64,000 nucleotides of DNA. It comes from Actinomycetes bacterium. GTDB lineage: Bacteria > Actinomycetota > Actinomycetes > Mycobacteriales > Mycobacteriaceae. Positions 34,254 through 43,104 of the stretch are shown here, piece by piece. A program made the position numbers and the translations under genes. The notes under the pieces were generated by a model that worked only from the letters and a program-made list of their open reading frames with translations, was not told the origin of the DNA and ran no database searches. The stretch lies in contig JAEXZY010000118.1 in the NCBI GenBank assembly GCA_023404955.1, forward strand, positions 5,806 through 69,805. The letters are read 5' to 3'. How positions within the stretch are numbered: the stretch's first letter is position 1; the number at the start of each line of letters is the position of its first letter.

Positions 34254-34868
34254 CTAGTTCGTCTGCCCTCGGCAGATCATCCGCGTCACCGCAACGTTCC
34301 AACGGGATAATTGTTCGGGATCGTAGAGCGGTCCGTCGGTGTGACGCTCGATGTGGTGGCGCAACATAATCGTCCCGACCCGAAGGATCAGCGGTAACAT
34401 GTTGGACCACAACGGATCTAGATCCTCGGGTGTGAGGCCCTGAGCCGCAAATGCGGCGCCCTGGTCGGCGCTGATCGCGAAAAAGCCGTCGAAAATGGTG
34501 TTGCCCACCCCGCCATGTTCGGCCAGCGCGCGACCGACATAATCCATGACGTCGGGATTGTCGGTCATCAGCGCAGCCAGTCGATCGCTGGCACCGCACA
34601 CCTGATCCGCGCTAGCTGGCGGCGCTTCTCTCATTTGTGCAAACACCTGGAGGACGTAGTGATCGATCGCCTCGATGAGCTGACTCTTGGTGACGAAGTA
34701 GTGCTGGATCAGACCCAGACTGACCCCAGCTTGCGCAGCAATCGTGCGCAACGATGTGCTCGCAATGCCACGCTCGGCGAAACACTTCATCGCCACGTCG
34801 CGAATCTCGCCCGACCTCGCGGCTGTCGACTCCCATCTCGGGGTACGGGGCACAGCGCCACGGTTCAT
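34254..34868 (-). CDS. TetR-family repressor
   Basis: A 204-residue repressor. The N-terminal HTH domain lies at about residues 12-60 (RDVAMKCFAERGIASTSL, then GVSLGLIQHYFVTKSQLIEA), followed by an all-helical ligand and dimerisation domain. I chose the ATG at 34868, which gives the usual short arm before the HTH; the frame continues to a GTG at 35048, 21 bases from a 22-base palindrome. If that longer form is real it would carry a 60-residue extension. No adjacent target gene is obvious, since IS110 lies on the other side. Confidence 0.8.
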   Translation of the reverse strand: MNRGAVPRTPRWESTAARSGEIRDVAMKCFAERGIASTSLRTIAAQAGVSLGLIQHYFVTKSQLIEAIDHYVLQVFAQMREAPPASADQVCGASDRLAALMTDNPDVMDYVGRALAEHGGVGNTIFDGFFAISADQGAAFAAQGLTPEDLDPLWSNMLPLILRVGTIMLRHHIERHTDGPLYDPEQLSRWNVAVTRMICRGQTN

Positions 34869-35068
34869 CGCCAACAATCTTTGCAGACAACGCACTTGTT
34901 CGCGGTCGAGTCCCCGCGCCAGATGCCCGTCAGTCACGCCGCTCGCGCGCAAGGGGAGCACCCGGGTCTGGCCGGTACGGGAGAAAGCCCTCGACAGCGC
35001 ATAGTGGCCCGCGAGCTCCGATGGTGCCAACGTCGCTGATCGCCCCACCTGAGGTGAGATGATGGTCG

Positions 35069-35090
35069 GCAGTTTTCCGCGGAAAACTGC
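35069..35090. promoter_or_regulatory. 22-base palindrome, TetR operator candidate
   Basis: CAGTTTTCCGCGGAAAACTG (35070-35089) is perfect and extends one base each side. It lies about 200 bases upstream of the chosen TetR start and next to IS110. The CCGCGG core is shared with the par palindromes but the flanks differ. Confidence 0.55.
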
Positions 35091-35138
35091 GAGGAACCGC
35101 TGTCCGAAGCGGCCGTCTACGCTGCTCTTGCCAGCCGG

Positions 35139-36167
35139 TTAACGCCTCGCGAGGCCGGCATCCAGGCGCATCTGGCCGTATACGCGCCGGGCGATGCGAC
35201 GCTTGAGGCAGCGCAGTGCAGACATCACGGAATCGCCTTGTTCGAGCCGCTTTTGGTAATACACCGCTCCCTCGCCGTGACGGAGCTGGGTGATCGCGAT
35301 GCGATGCAACGCAGCGTTGACGCGCCGATTACCAGTTTTGATGTAGCGGACACGGCCCTCGGTGGCCCCAGACCACGCCGGTGTCGGCGCCACACCCGCA
35401 AACCGGGCGAACGCGGCTTCGGAGGAGAAGCGATGCACACCGGCGGTCTCGGCGACAATCCTGGCCGCCGAAAGATCGCCACACCCACGAATCGACAACA
35501 AATGGGGGGCTCGCGCGCGGATGTCGATCGCGATGCGCCGCTCAAGGTGCCCAGCCTCCTCACTGAGACGGGCGATGTCAGCCAGCTCAGCGCGGCCCAG
35601 CTCGGCGATCAACCCCTGGTGGGACTCCAAAAACACGGTGACGGTGCGGCGATGATTCTGGTGTCTCAAAGCTCTTGGTGCTACCCGGAATTCAGGGTCG
35701 AGCTCGTGGAGGCGCCATAACAGCCGGTTGTTCGTGGCGATGCGTTGTTCGATCAACCGTTCCCGCCGATCGAGAAGCAACTTGATGGCGCGACTGTCGT
35801 CATCACGCGTAGCGACCGGCAATGTGGGATCCCGCAGTGCGGCCTGAGCGACGGCCAGTGCATCGATCGGATCCGACTTGCCCACGGTGCGCGCTGTCGC
35901 GCGCGTACGCGCCATCATCCTGGCGGGCACCCGCACCACCTGTACGCCGGCCTCCAGAAGATCAGCTTCCAGGCGGCGAGTCACCCCTCGGCAGTCCTCC
36001 ACGGCCCACCGCACATCGTCGCCGAATCGGCCACTGGCCCAGCGGATCGCCTCGAGGTGGCCCGCGCTCGTCGACGGAACGCTCTTGCAGGCGAGTCGAC
36101 GACCGGAAACGTCGACCGCCACGAGCGTGTGACTGCCCTTATGGGCATCAATTCCTACAACGATCAC
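35139..36167 (-). CDS. IS110-family transposase (DEDD type)
   Basis: A 342-residue transposase. The N-terminal RuvC-like domain shows VVGIDAHKGSHTLVAVD (first Asp), AVEDCRGVTR (Glu) and VGKSDPIDALAVAQAAL (DxxD). The C-terminal part has LLSIRGCGDLSAARIVAETAG and FARFAGVAPTPAWSGATEG with the conserved Ser. GAAGGGAA lies before the GTG at 36167; a longer frame to 36236 is less likely. The gene looks intact. IS110 elements have no clear inverted repeats, so I could not fix the ends. Confidence 0.88.
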   Translation of the reverse strand: MIVVGIDAHKGSHTLVAVDVSGRRLACKSVPSTSAGHLEAIRWASGRFGDDVRWAVEDCRGVTRRLEADLLEAGVQVVRVPARMMARTRATARTVGKSDPIDALAVAQAALRDPTLPVATRDDDSRAIKLLLDRRERLIEQRIATNNRLLWRLHELDPEFRVAPRALRHQNHRRTVTVFLESHQGLIAELGRAELADIARLSEEAGHLERRIAIDIRARAPHLLSIRGCGDLSAARIVAETAGVHRFSSEAAFARFAGVAPTPAWSGATEGRVRYIKTGNRRVNAALHRIAITQLRHGEGAVYYQKRLEQGDSVMSALRCLKRRIARRVYGQMRLDAGLARR

Positions 36168-36638
36168 CGCACCGTTCCCTTCGCTCGTCCCGTGGACGAA
36201 CAGCACCGTCGAGACATCCGACACCGGGTGCGACACCGGTCATATCAGCCAACCGTGCAGCGGCGAACTTTTCTCGAGCCAGCACCCGGCGCGCGGATTG
36301 CCCGGCAGCTCGCTGGCCTGCCGTCCGTTGCGCCAGGGGATCGGCATGCCGTAAAGAAGCCAACGCCCGCAGCCGAGCGCGACACAGTGTTCGTAAGCCA
36401 GCCACCCCGGCACTGGCCTAGCGTAGGCCCGGACACCGTGATCGCGCTGACCTCACCTCATGCAAGCGGCCCAGCGGCGGCGCTCAGCCATCCTCTCGGG
36501 GGGCGGACCGTTGCGAGAGCTCGGTGAACCACACATGGTGTTTGTTGTTCCAGATCGCAGCCTCCACCGGGTCCGCGATGACGGTCCTGCCGGGGCCGAA
36601 TGTGTCGAAAACCTCGATAGCAAGCCGCATACTCGCGG
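36168..36638. other. No gene seen; contains the upstream end of IS110
   Basis: No frame has a ribosome binding site with coding composition. The left part must include the upstream end of the IS110 element, where its bridge-RNA-like region may lie; no specific structure was recognised. Confidence 0.35.
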
Positions 36639-36881
36639 TCAGCATCGGTAATGTCTCCGTGTACCAGCTGTTTTCAAGAGCTGCGCAGTCGGCGATGCCT
36701 CGGGGGCGGAATCGCGCACCCGTCGCGCGGCGTCCGCAGCCCGGCGAAATTGGGCCAGGTCGGACTGCCCCTGCACTAGCTGACGCGCCAGCCCCCAGAT
36801 GACTGTCTGTGGGTCCATTGCGAAAGTGGTCTCCCGACCCTCCGCGTCGTCAGCGTCCCGGTCGAAGCCCTCACTCACCAT
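36639..36881 (-). CDS. Hypothetical small protein
   Basis: An 80-residue frame from the ATG at 36881, preceded by AGGAAGG at a normal distance. It reads as an acidic N-terminus (SEGFDRDADDAEGRE) and two amphipathic helices (TVIWGLARQLVQGQSDLAQF, then RRAADAARRVRD). No family is recognised. The longer frame to 37103 is rejected because the added part has poor composition. It lies close to the GNAT gene on the same strand. Confidence 0.45.
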   Translation of the reverse strand: MVSEGFDRDADDAEGRETTFAMDPQTVIWGLARQLVQGQSDLAQFRRAADAARRVRDSAPEASPTAQLLKTAGTRRHYRC

Positions 36882-37011
36882 GCCGCGCCTTCCTGGTCCG
36901 CACACGACCAGTGTCACCCACGACTGCGAGAAGGATGACAAAGCCCCACTGTCTTCCACACATCGCGACCATGGCGTGTGTCGGCCGAACCGCGGGCGCC
37001 GCGCGGTGCTG

Positions 37012-37665
37012 CTACACGTCTGCAGGGAGTTGGAGGTGGTGACGAACGGGTTCGATGCCGCAGAGGGCGATGTCGTCTCGTCGCCTCGTGCGCCAGCGCT
37101 CAAGCGTCATCTCAAAGTGCAGAAGTAGATCGGGTTGGTCGCGCCGAAAGTGATGCGACGACCCGCTTTGCAGGTAGGGCAGCGAACGGGTGATCGCCAG
37201 CGACGCGGTGTTGTCGTGCCACACCTTGGTGGTGGCGCGCCGGGCGCCGAAACCGTCGAAGATGAGGTGCAGCGCCGCCTGGCGCATCTCACGACCCAGG
37301 CCGCGGCCCTGATAGCTCATGCCCAGCCACGAGCCCGTTTCGGCGCTGCGGTGCTGCTGAAAGTGGTCCGCCTCGATCGAACACAGCCCAACCACGGTGC
37401 CATCGACATCGGCGGCCAAACTCAAGCACCAGTGCGTGACGCAGGTGTCGGCGCGCTGGCGCCAAAAGTGCCGCACAGCATTGTGTTCGAGTTCAGGCGA
37501 GCGCACGTCAGTCCAGGGCGTCGAAAACGGCATCACCGCGGGATCATGGATGCCCCGGCCGGCGAGGACGGCCAGCTCCGCGGCGAGCTCGTCGGTGACG
37601 TAGCGCAGCCTCAGCCGCGGCGTCTGCACCGCAAGACCAGCAAGGGGCCATACCGACACATCCAT
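37012..37665 (-). CDS. GNAT-family acetyltransferase, RimJ/RimL type
   Basis: A 217-residue acetyltransferase. The opening LAGLAVQTPRLRLRYVTDE is typical of the RimJ/RimL group, TVVGLCSIEADH is the strand before the cofactor site, and GMSYQGRGLGREMRQAAL is motif A (Q/R-x-x-G-x-G/A). The C-terminal strand and helix (ARRATTKVWHDNTASLAI) complete the fold. It transfers acetyl from acetyl-CoA to an unknown amine substrate. The ATG at 37665 was chosen over 37683. Confidence 0.8.
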   Translation of the reverse strand: MDVSVWPLAGLAVQTPRLRLRYVTDELAAELAVLAGRGIHDPAVMPFSTPWTDVRSPELEHNAVRHFWRQRADTCVTHWCLSLAADVDGTVVGLCSIEADHFQQHRSAETGSWLGMSYQGRGLGREMRQAALHLIFDGFGARRATTKVWHDNTASLAITRSLPYLQSGSSHHFRRDQPDLLLHFEMTLERWRTRRRDDIALCGIEPVRHHLQLPADV

Positions 37666-37942
37666 CCCGCCAGGGGAGCACAACGAAGGAGCTGCAGTCC
37701 AGCGGATTTCGGAGATTCAGCCTTCCGCTCAAGGGCCCCCGGCTGACGATGCGATGACCCTTCTCCGCGGAACATGCGGGCACTGGCCACTGCCCGCACA
37801 TCATGATCTGATCGCGGCCGCGTCTGTCAGAGCCGGACTGGGGGGATCGTTACTCGGGAAAAAGTTGGTGCACACCACCCCCGCCATGAGCTCTGATACT
37901 GGGAATGCGGTACCTGGTTCCGCCAGAAGAGGGGAGTGGTCG

Positions 37943-38413
37943 ATGAAGTTGGCAGAAGCGTTGTCCCGCAGAGCTGCCGCCGCGCGGCGTATCGAGGCGC
38001 TGCGCACGCGGGTGATCGGTAGCGCGAGACATCAAGAGGGAGACACACCCGCTGAGGATCCCGCCGCGCTGCTCGCTGAGGTCGACGGCGCCATCGACGA
38101 GTACGAAGACTTGATTCGCCGTATCAATCGCACCAACTCGGCCACCACCATCGGGCCAGCAGAAACGCTGACCGACGCATTGGCGCGCCGGGACGCGCTG
38201 CGGCTGCGCCACCACGTCCTCAAGTCCGCCGCCGATGCGGCCGCAGGAACCGACCGTGCGGGTTACACACGGCAGCTGCGGTCTGAGCTGAAGATGCTGT
38301 CGGCGCTGCCGGTCGCGCAGCTACGCGCTGACGCCGACCGCGTCGCCCAGGAACACCGTGAGCTCGATGTTCGTATCCAACAGCGTAACTGGGAGGTCGA
38401 TCTGATCGATTAG
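37943..38413 (+). CDS. DIP1984-family protein (septicolysin-like)
   Basis: A 156-residue protein opening with MKLAEALSRRAAAARRIEAL and continuing with the family block YEDLIRRINRTNSATTI and LARRDALRLRHHVLKSAADA. It is wholly helical with heptad spacing, so an elongated bundle is likely. The family is widespread in Actinobacteria and other bacteria, and the septicolysin name does not prove toxin activity. The ATG at 37943 is the conserved start; the 63 codons before it in the same frame are non-coding. It stands alone. Confidence 0.8.
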   Translation: MKLAEALSRRAAAARRIEALRTRVIGSARHQEGDTPAEDPAALLAEVDGAIDEYEDLIRRINRTNSATTIGPAETLTDALARRDALRLRHHVLKSAADAAAGTDRAGYTRQLRSELKMLSALPVAQLRADADRVAQEHRELDVRIQQRNWEVDLID

Positions 38414-38676
38414 TCGTGGACTGTTGCAGGTAGTTGTTCTGTTCGAGGCGTGCACAACCCCGCGACCGGCGGGTCAATCCCGGTCACCTGCTGGCGCGCG
38501 AAGGGCAGCGCGTGGGGTTCGACTCCTCACATCACACTGCAGCCCCGCACCGCGCACAGGTAACACCGCACACCGCAGCACTTATCACCGCGTGCAGATC
38601 GACAGACAACGAGGGCGGGCACGGGGCACACCCCACGACACACACCAGCAGAAGACCGCGAAAAATGACCGGGCGG

Positions 38677-39111
38677 TTACCGGGGCAGCCCGTTGACTGC
38701 TTCGACGACACATGCGCGCTCGCGGGCTGACAACGCGGCGCGAATCCGGTTGGTCAGCCGCGGGATTGTGGCGTCATCTAGCTCGGCCGGCTCCACAAGG
38801 ACGACGCCTCGACCCTCCTCGCCATCCGGCACGGACCGACAGACAGTTTCGTCGACGACTCCGCCGTCGTAGACGAACATCACGGAGTCGCTGCGATCAC
38901 CGCCGTCGGTCTGGTGATCCAGAACCAGCAGCCGCCCGACTGCGATGTCAATGCCCAGTTCCTCCCGGCATTCCCGCGCACACGCGTCCGGGGGTGTCTC
39001 ACCCGCTTCGACCGCACCCCCGGGCAGTTCGAGATAGTCGCGGTAGATCACGTCGTACATCACGACCCGTCCGTCGGGGGTGGTGATCAGCGCCCCGGCG
39101 CCCTGCCGCAC
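38677..39111 (-). CDS. Nudix hydrolase
   Basis: A 144-residue Nudix protein. The Nudix box is complete: G32, E38, R46-E47, E50-E51 and G53 fit the G-x5-E-x7-RE-U-x-EE-x-GU pattern, and residues around 23-31 (YRDYLELPG) precede it as usual. Such enzymes cleave nucleoside diphosphates linked to another moiety; the substrate here is unknown. The gene stands between the DIP1984 gene and the large HARE-like gene with no operon partner. Confidence 0.85.
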   Translation of the reverse strand: MRQGAGALITTPDGRVVMYDVIYRDYLELPGGAVEAGETPPDACARECREELGIDIAVGRLLVLDHQTDGGDRSDSVMFVYDGGVVDETVCRSVPDGEEGRGVVLVEPAELDDATIPRLTNRIRAALSARERACVVEAVNGLPR

Positions 39112-39357
39112 GCGAGCCAGCTGGGCGTATTACTGCTCCGGCGTCACGATCGGCTTGGGCATCGACCCATTATCGAGCACTCCAGACCCTAAGGGCTCGT
39201 CTCCGTTTACGGTGTGGGCGAACGATGATGCCAAAATGCGCCCGAGCGCGGCCACGGGGGGACCGACGGAGCTTCTCGTGCAGGCTGGGACCACCGGGGG
39301 TAGCCAGCATCTTGTCCTTGACCGCGGCGAGGGTGCGCCGACGCGTTGGAGGGCACT

Positions 39358-41241
39358 GTGGCGGCCCGGTACGATGCGGAAATGGCCCGCGAGCGGCGCG
39401 AGCAGATGGGCGTGCAGAGTGCGCAGGACCCGCAGTCGCGGCCCGACCCGTCGCCCTTGCGACTGTCCGAGGTCGCGCTGACTCGTGGCTGGGAGCGCGA
39501 CGAGGATCTCGTCGCTGCCTCGCTCGCTGATGTCGTCAGTGGGCTGAATGTGATTGCCGGCGAGGCCATTCCTTTCGCGCGGTTGCCACGCAAATGGGGT
39601 CGTCACGCCACGCACGTGCAGCGGTGGGCCGACATCGCTGACGAATCCCTGGGGTCACTGCTCGCCCTGCCTGGGATAGGGGAGAGCGCGGTCCGGGCCC
39701 TGATCACCACCGCGCGTGAGTCGGTGCGAGCGGCGCGGACCAGTCCGAGTGCGGAGGAGATCAGCGCCGCCGACGCCGTCGAAGCCCTTCTGAGCCGCCT
39801 CGACGATTTCGACTGCACCGTGCTGGCCGGGCGCCAATGGGCGTGGCACCCCACACCCACGCGCCTCCTCGCGCCCACCCTGGGCTGCTCTGAAGCGTCC
39901 ATCTCCCGCAACACCCCTCGCGCGCGCCAGCGCTTCGCTGAGCTGGTCGACGACCCCGCCCACCGCGCCGTCACCCAGCACGCGTCCCACCTACGCCAGC
40001 GCCTCGGCATCTACACCACCCTCGCCGATGCGCAGGACGCGCTCACCAGCATGGGTGTGCCGCCAGCCAGCACGGCCGCCCACGTGCTCCTCGACATCGC
40101 CGGACCCTATGTGCTGGACCAGGGCTGGGTGCAGAATAGCGCCGAGGGCGGGAAGTCCCGCGTTGCGGCCGCGATTGACAGCCTCTTCACCGACCATCCC
40201 GCGGTGCCCCCGCAGCGGCTCATCGACGCGCTCGGCGAGCTCGGAATGCCAACAAAGATCGCCGAGGACTATCTACGCACCCACGAGCGGCTGCGCCAGA
40301 TTGGCGGGGTATGTGTGCGGTGGCGCGGGGACACCGTGGCCACCATGATCGAAGACCTCCTGCACGCCCTCGGAGAGCCCGCGACGCCCCAAACGCTGTT
40401 CGCCCTCCTCGAGCCCGGCGCCGCGAAGCTGGCGACGGTGAAAGAAGTGCTGTCCGACGACGATCGATTCGTGCGCGCCTCACGCACCACCTGGGCGTTA
40501 AGAGCCTGGAACCGACCCGTATACCGGGGAATCGCTCGCGCTATCGAAGACTGCATCGACACCCACGGCGGACGGGTCGCCGTCGACACGCTGACGACCG
40601 AGCTCGTCGCCGCCTACCCCGACATCTCCCCGGAATCCATCGACGCCTACCTATCGACGTGGGCGTTCGTCGCACGCCACGAAATCGTGCGGCGCCGCGG
40701 CCGCGGGGATAGCTGGCCCAAGGTCCCCGACCCACGCACGGTGCGCGGGGTGTTCTGCACCGCCGACGACGAGGTTCGCGTCGTGATCCCCGTCGATCAC
40801 GAGCTGTTGCGCGGCTCCGGTGTGCGGGTGCACCGGGCCGTGGCCGCAGCGGCCAGCGTGCGGCCACGCCAACAGCGCACATTCACCGGCCCGCTCGGTC
40901 GGGTCACGTTGCGCTGGGACGTTTACTCCTCGGCCGGCCCAGACATCGGGTCGCTGCGCGCCTACGCCCAGGCCTCCGATGCCAGTCCGGGCGACAGCCT
41001 GATCCTCACCCTGCACCCGAGCAGCCGCACGTTCACCACCACGCGGCTGCGCCCCAGCGACCCCGCCCCCGTGCAGCTGCGTACTTTGCTCGGCCCTGCC
41101 GCAGACCGCCCCGTCGAGGCCATGGCTCGAGCACTCGACTGTGCACCCGGCGAGGCCGTCAAAATTCTTCGACGACGCGGCGACACCCTGTGGGCCGAGC
41201 TTATTTCGGCGCACTCCCACGAATCGTTGTCCTCGCGATGA
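39358..41241 (+). CDS. Large DNA-binding protein: HhH, sigma-4-like and HARE-like
   Basis: A 627-residue protein. A helix-hairpin-helix segment (LLALPGIGESAVRAL, about 100-117) is followed by a sigma region 4-like HTH (about 150-196, TRLLAPTLGCSEASISRNTP) and helical domains. A HARE-HTH-like block follows (about 335-400, ATPQTLFALLEPGAAKLATV, then DRFVRASRTTWALRAW). The C-terminus is a beta-rich domain. GGAGGG precedes the GTG at 39358; a TTG at 39346 is the alternative. Similar proteins are found in actinobacterial accessory regions, with no known role; regulation or defence is a guess. Confidence 0.65.
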   Translation: MAARYDAEMARERREQMGVQSAQDPQSRPDPSPLRLSEVALTRGWERDEDLVAASLADVVSGLNVIAGEAIPFARLPRKWGRHATHVQRWADIADESLGSLLALPGIGESAVRALITTARESVRAARTSPSAEEISAADAVEALLSRLDDFDCTVLAGRQWAWHPTPTRLLAPTLGCSEASISRNTPRARQRFAELVDDPAHRAVTQHASHLRQRLGIYTTLADAQDALTSMGVPPASTAAHVLLDIAGPYVLDQGWVQNSAEGGKSRVAAAIDSLFTDHPAVPPQRLIDALGELGMPTKIAEDYLRTHERLRQIGGVCVRWRGDTVATMIEDLLHALGEPATPQTLFALLEPGAAKLATVKEVLSDDDRFVRASRTTWALRAWNRPVYRGIARAIEDCIDTHGGRVAVDTLTTELVAAYPDISPESIDAYLSTWAFVARHEIVRRRGRGDSWPKVPDPRTVRGVFCTADDEVRVVIPVDHELLRGSGVRVHRAVAAAASVRPRQQRTFTGPLGRVTLRWDVYSSAGPDIGSLRAYAQASDASPGDSLILTLHPSSRTFTTTRLRPSDPAPVQLRTLLGPAADRPVEAMARALDCAPGEAVKILRRRGDTLWAELISAHSHESLSSR

Positions 41242-41490
41242 CCTCTACCAGCGGCGTGAGTCGACTGCGCCGGCCTAGTTCGCCCGTCGGTGGGGGAGCG
41301 ATCGACATTCCCGCCGTGTCGGTTCAAACGCTTGTCAGGGTTCCTTAGCGCCGGTGTCGAGGCCGCGCCACCGGCTCCTGTCCTCGCCGCGTAGTGGCGT
41401 CGGAGCCGAACACCGTTGCCACTCATAGCGTTCCAGATCAGCAGGTGCTTTCGAGGAAGAGTGATGGCCAAGAGAGTCGCTCAGCTGTCA
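41242..41490. other. No gene seen
   Basis: A short gap between converging genes. No hairpin with a T-run was recognised. Confidence 0.4.
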
Positions 41491-41823
41491 CTAGTGCGGG
41501 CAGCAGCGCATCGGGTTGCGGGGGCAGAATGGACGATTCGTCGGGTCTTCCATGGCGGCTCGGTTTGCATCAGCAGGTGGGTTTACGGCGAGAACGTGTG
41601 ATGTGGTCTCAACGTCGATTCTTTCCTTAATCGCGCACCAGTCCGGGCGGGGCTTGCCGGCCCGCAGCACGACTACCGCGACGATGATCGCGGCCACCAC
41701 CACGACCGCGACGGCGGCGGGCACGATCCACCGGTAGGTGAGCCACAGAGTCCGCATCCGGTCGGGCGACTGGATTGAATAGCGTTGCGCCAATTTGCTT
41801 CTGGGCCGCGGCGGCGGAATCAC
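41491..41823 (-). CDS. Small single-pass membrane protein
   Basis: A 110-residue frame. A basic N-terminal part leads to a transmembrane helix (IVPAAVAVVVVAAIIVAVVV), and the outer C-terminus contains Cys (PDWCAIKERIDV, then RPFCPRNPMRCC). It starts at a GTG 10 bases after the YiaA/YiaB stop; an ATG at 41757 inside the frame is the alternative. It was probably co-transcribed with the YiaA/YiaB gene. No family is recognised. Confidence 0.5.
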   Translation of the reverse strand: MIPPPRPRSKLAQRYSIQSPDRMRTLWLTYRWIVPAAVAVVVVAAIIVAVVVLRAGKPRPDWCAIKERIDVETTSHVLAVNPPADANRAAMEDPTNRPFCPRNPMRCCPH

Positions 41824-41833
41824 TGACTGATCG

Positions 41834-42136
41834 TTAGCTCGAGGCGGCGGTGAACGTGCGCAACGGGTCGTGTTCGTTGAGCAGACGGTCGATACGGGCC
41901 TCGTCGATGCGGACGCGCACTGTGGACGCTTCCTGCATATCGCGCACGGTCTTGGCAAGGCCGAACGTGCTCGAGACGAGAAACAGCCCGGCCATGGCCA
42001 GAAACAGGCGCTGCCACATATCCAGAGGCAAATAGCAGATGCCGAACAGCAGGCCCAGGAAGCTGACGCCGAAAGCGATAGCGGACTGGGCGAAAAACGC
42101 GGCGGTGGTCTTTGTCGAGTTCAACGGTGTGCTCAT
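41834..42136 (-). CDS. YiaA/YiaB-like two-helix inner membrane protein
   Basis: A 100-residue protein with two hydrophobic helices in the yiaAB arrangement (FAQSAIAFGVSFLGLLFGIC, then QRLFLAMAGLFLVSSTFGL) separated by a short loop, and a charged amphipathic C-terminal helix (VRVRIDEARIDRLLNEHD). The ATG at 42136 gives the family start (MSTPLNSTKTTAAFF). The function of the family is unknown; it is often linked to stress. It heads a two-gene minus-strand unit. Confidence 0.8.
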   Translation of the reverse strand: MSTPLNSTKTTAAFFAQSAIAFGVSFLGLLFGICYLPLDMWQRLFLAMAGLFLVSSTFGLAKTVRDMQEASTVRVRIDEARIDRLLNEHDPLRTFTAASS

Positions 42137-42421
42137 GAGGAAAAGTATCGAGCGCCGCGGCGGGGGGTCCGCGCACCAATCTTGCAAGCCCGGCTTGCAG
42201 ACCTCAGGTGCCGCCTGCCCTGACGCCATCACGGCGATGCATGCCCAGACCCGACGATTCGCCGGGCAGGTGCTCGACCACGACGTCATGCTGGTGCCCA
42301 CGCTGCTGACACCACCGCCGCCCGGCTGCACGCCATTTTACCCGATAGGGATGCTGGGAAGGCCTGCGCGACAGCGGGTGTGGCGGGATGCCCGGCGCCT
42401 TCGAGCTCTCCCCCCGAAGGG

Positions 42422-42715
42422 TCAGCGGAGCAGCACGGAGGCCATTGACGGGCTGTCGTAAAAAGCCAGCGCCGCGAGAATGAACAGAGTTACCGCCATA
42501 GCGACGATGAGGGGCCAGGAAGTGGTATCGCGTCGCGGCGTCCACAAATAGCCAATGACTGCGATAGCAACCAGGGGCGCCACTTGAGCACCCAGGGCAA
42601 TGGAATACACCCAACCACCGGCAAGGAAGGTAGCCACCACACACACCAGGTACAGCCCGAAGGCCGCGAGAATCCCCAGACCGATCAGGCCGGTCATCGA
42701 CAGGGTGCGCTTCAT
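42422..42715 (-). CDS. Small three-helix membrane protein
   Basis: A 97-residue protein with three hydrophobic helices (GLIGLGILAAFGLYLVCVVA; GAQVAPLVAIAVIGYLW; WPLIVAMAVTLFILAALAFY) and short charged loops. Its composition supports a real integral membrane protein. No family is recognised. It lies 286 bases upstream of the YiaA/YiaB gene on the same strand. Confidence 0.6.
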   Translation of the reverse strand: MKRTLSMTGLIGLGILAAFGLYLVCVVATFLAGGWVYSIALGAQVAPLVAIAVIGYLWTPRRDTTSWPLIVAMAVTLFILAALAFYDSPSMASVLLR

Positions 42716-43104
42716 GACTGCATGCTAGTGACCACCGACGACATATCGTGGCAGCGCTTCTTACCCTTTGGCCTGCACGACGTGGGTGACGACGTTGTCG
42801 ATGTAGGGCTGCTGTCCGTTCTCAATCAGCTTGGCGGGCCGACGCAGGGAACCGCCAGATCGAACGAGGGATGGTGTGGTTGAGAGATGACGGCTTCGCC
42901 AGACTCGTTGTGTAAGGACGTGCGCCGGCGTAGAGGGCGCCGCCTGACTCGGAATGGCCGGCGAGGAGTGCTGCTTTAGCCACGGGGTGCTAAAGGCTCT
43001 AGCTACGCGTTCAGAACCGAGCGCGTAGCCCACACCAGCGCTCCGCTTTGTAGCCTTACTGTCGTGGTTAATGAGCGTGGCGGAGCCGGCCCCTGGGGCG
43101 GGGT
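42716..43104. other. No intact gene seen; possible gene fragment at the left
   Basis: On the minus strand, 42761 to about 42855 reads RRPAKLIENGQQPYIDNVVT, protein-like, with a stop at 42761 but no credible start. It could be the end of a decayed gene. The rest shows nothing. Confidence 0.35.

Noticed and set aside
36639..37103. Full 154-codon minus-strand frame
   Set aside because: Only the part from the ATG at 36881 has a ribosome binding site and coding-like composition.
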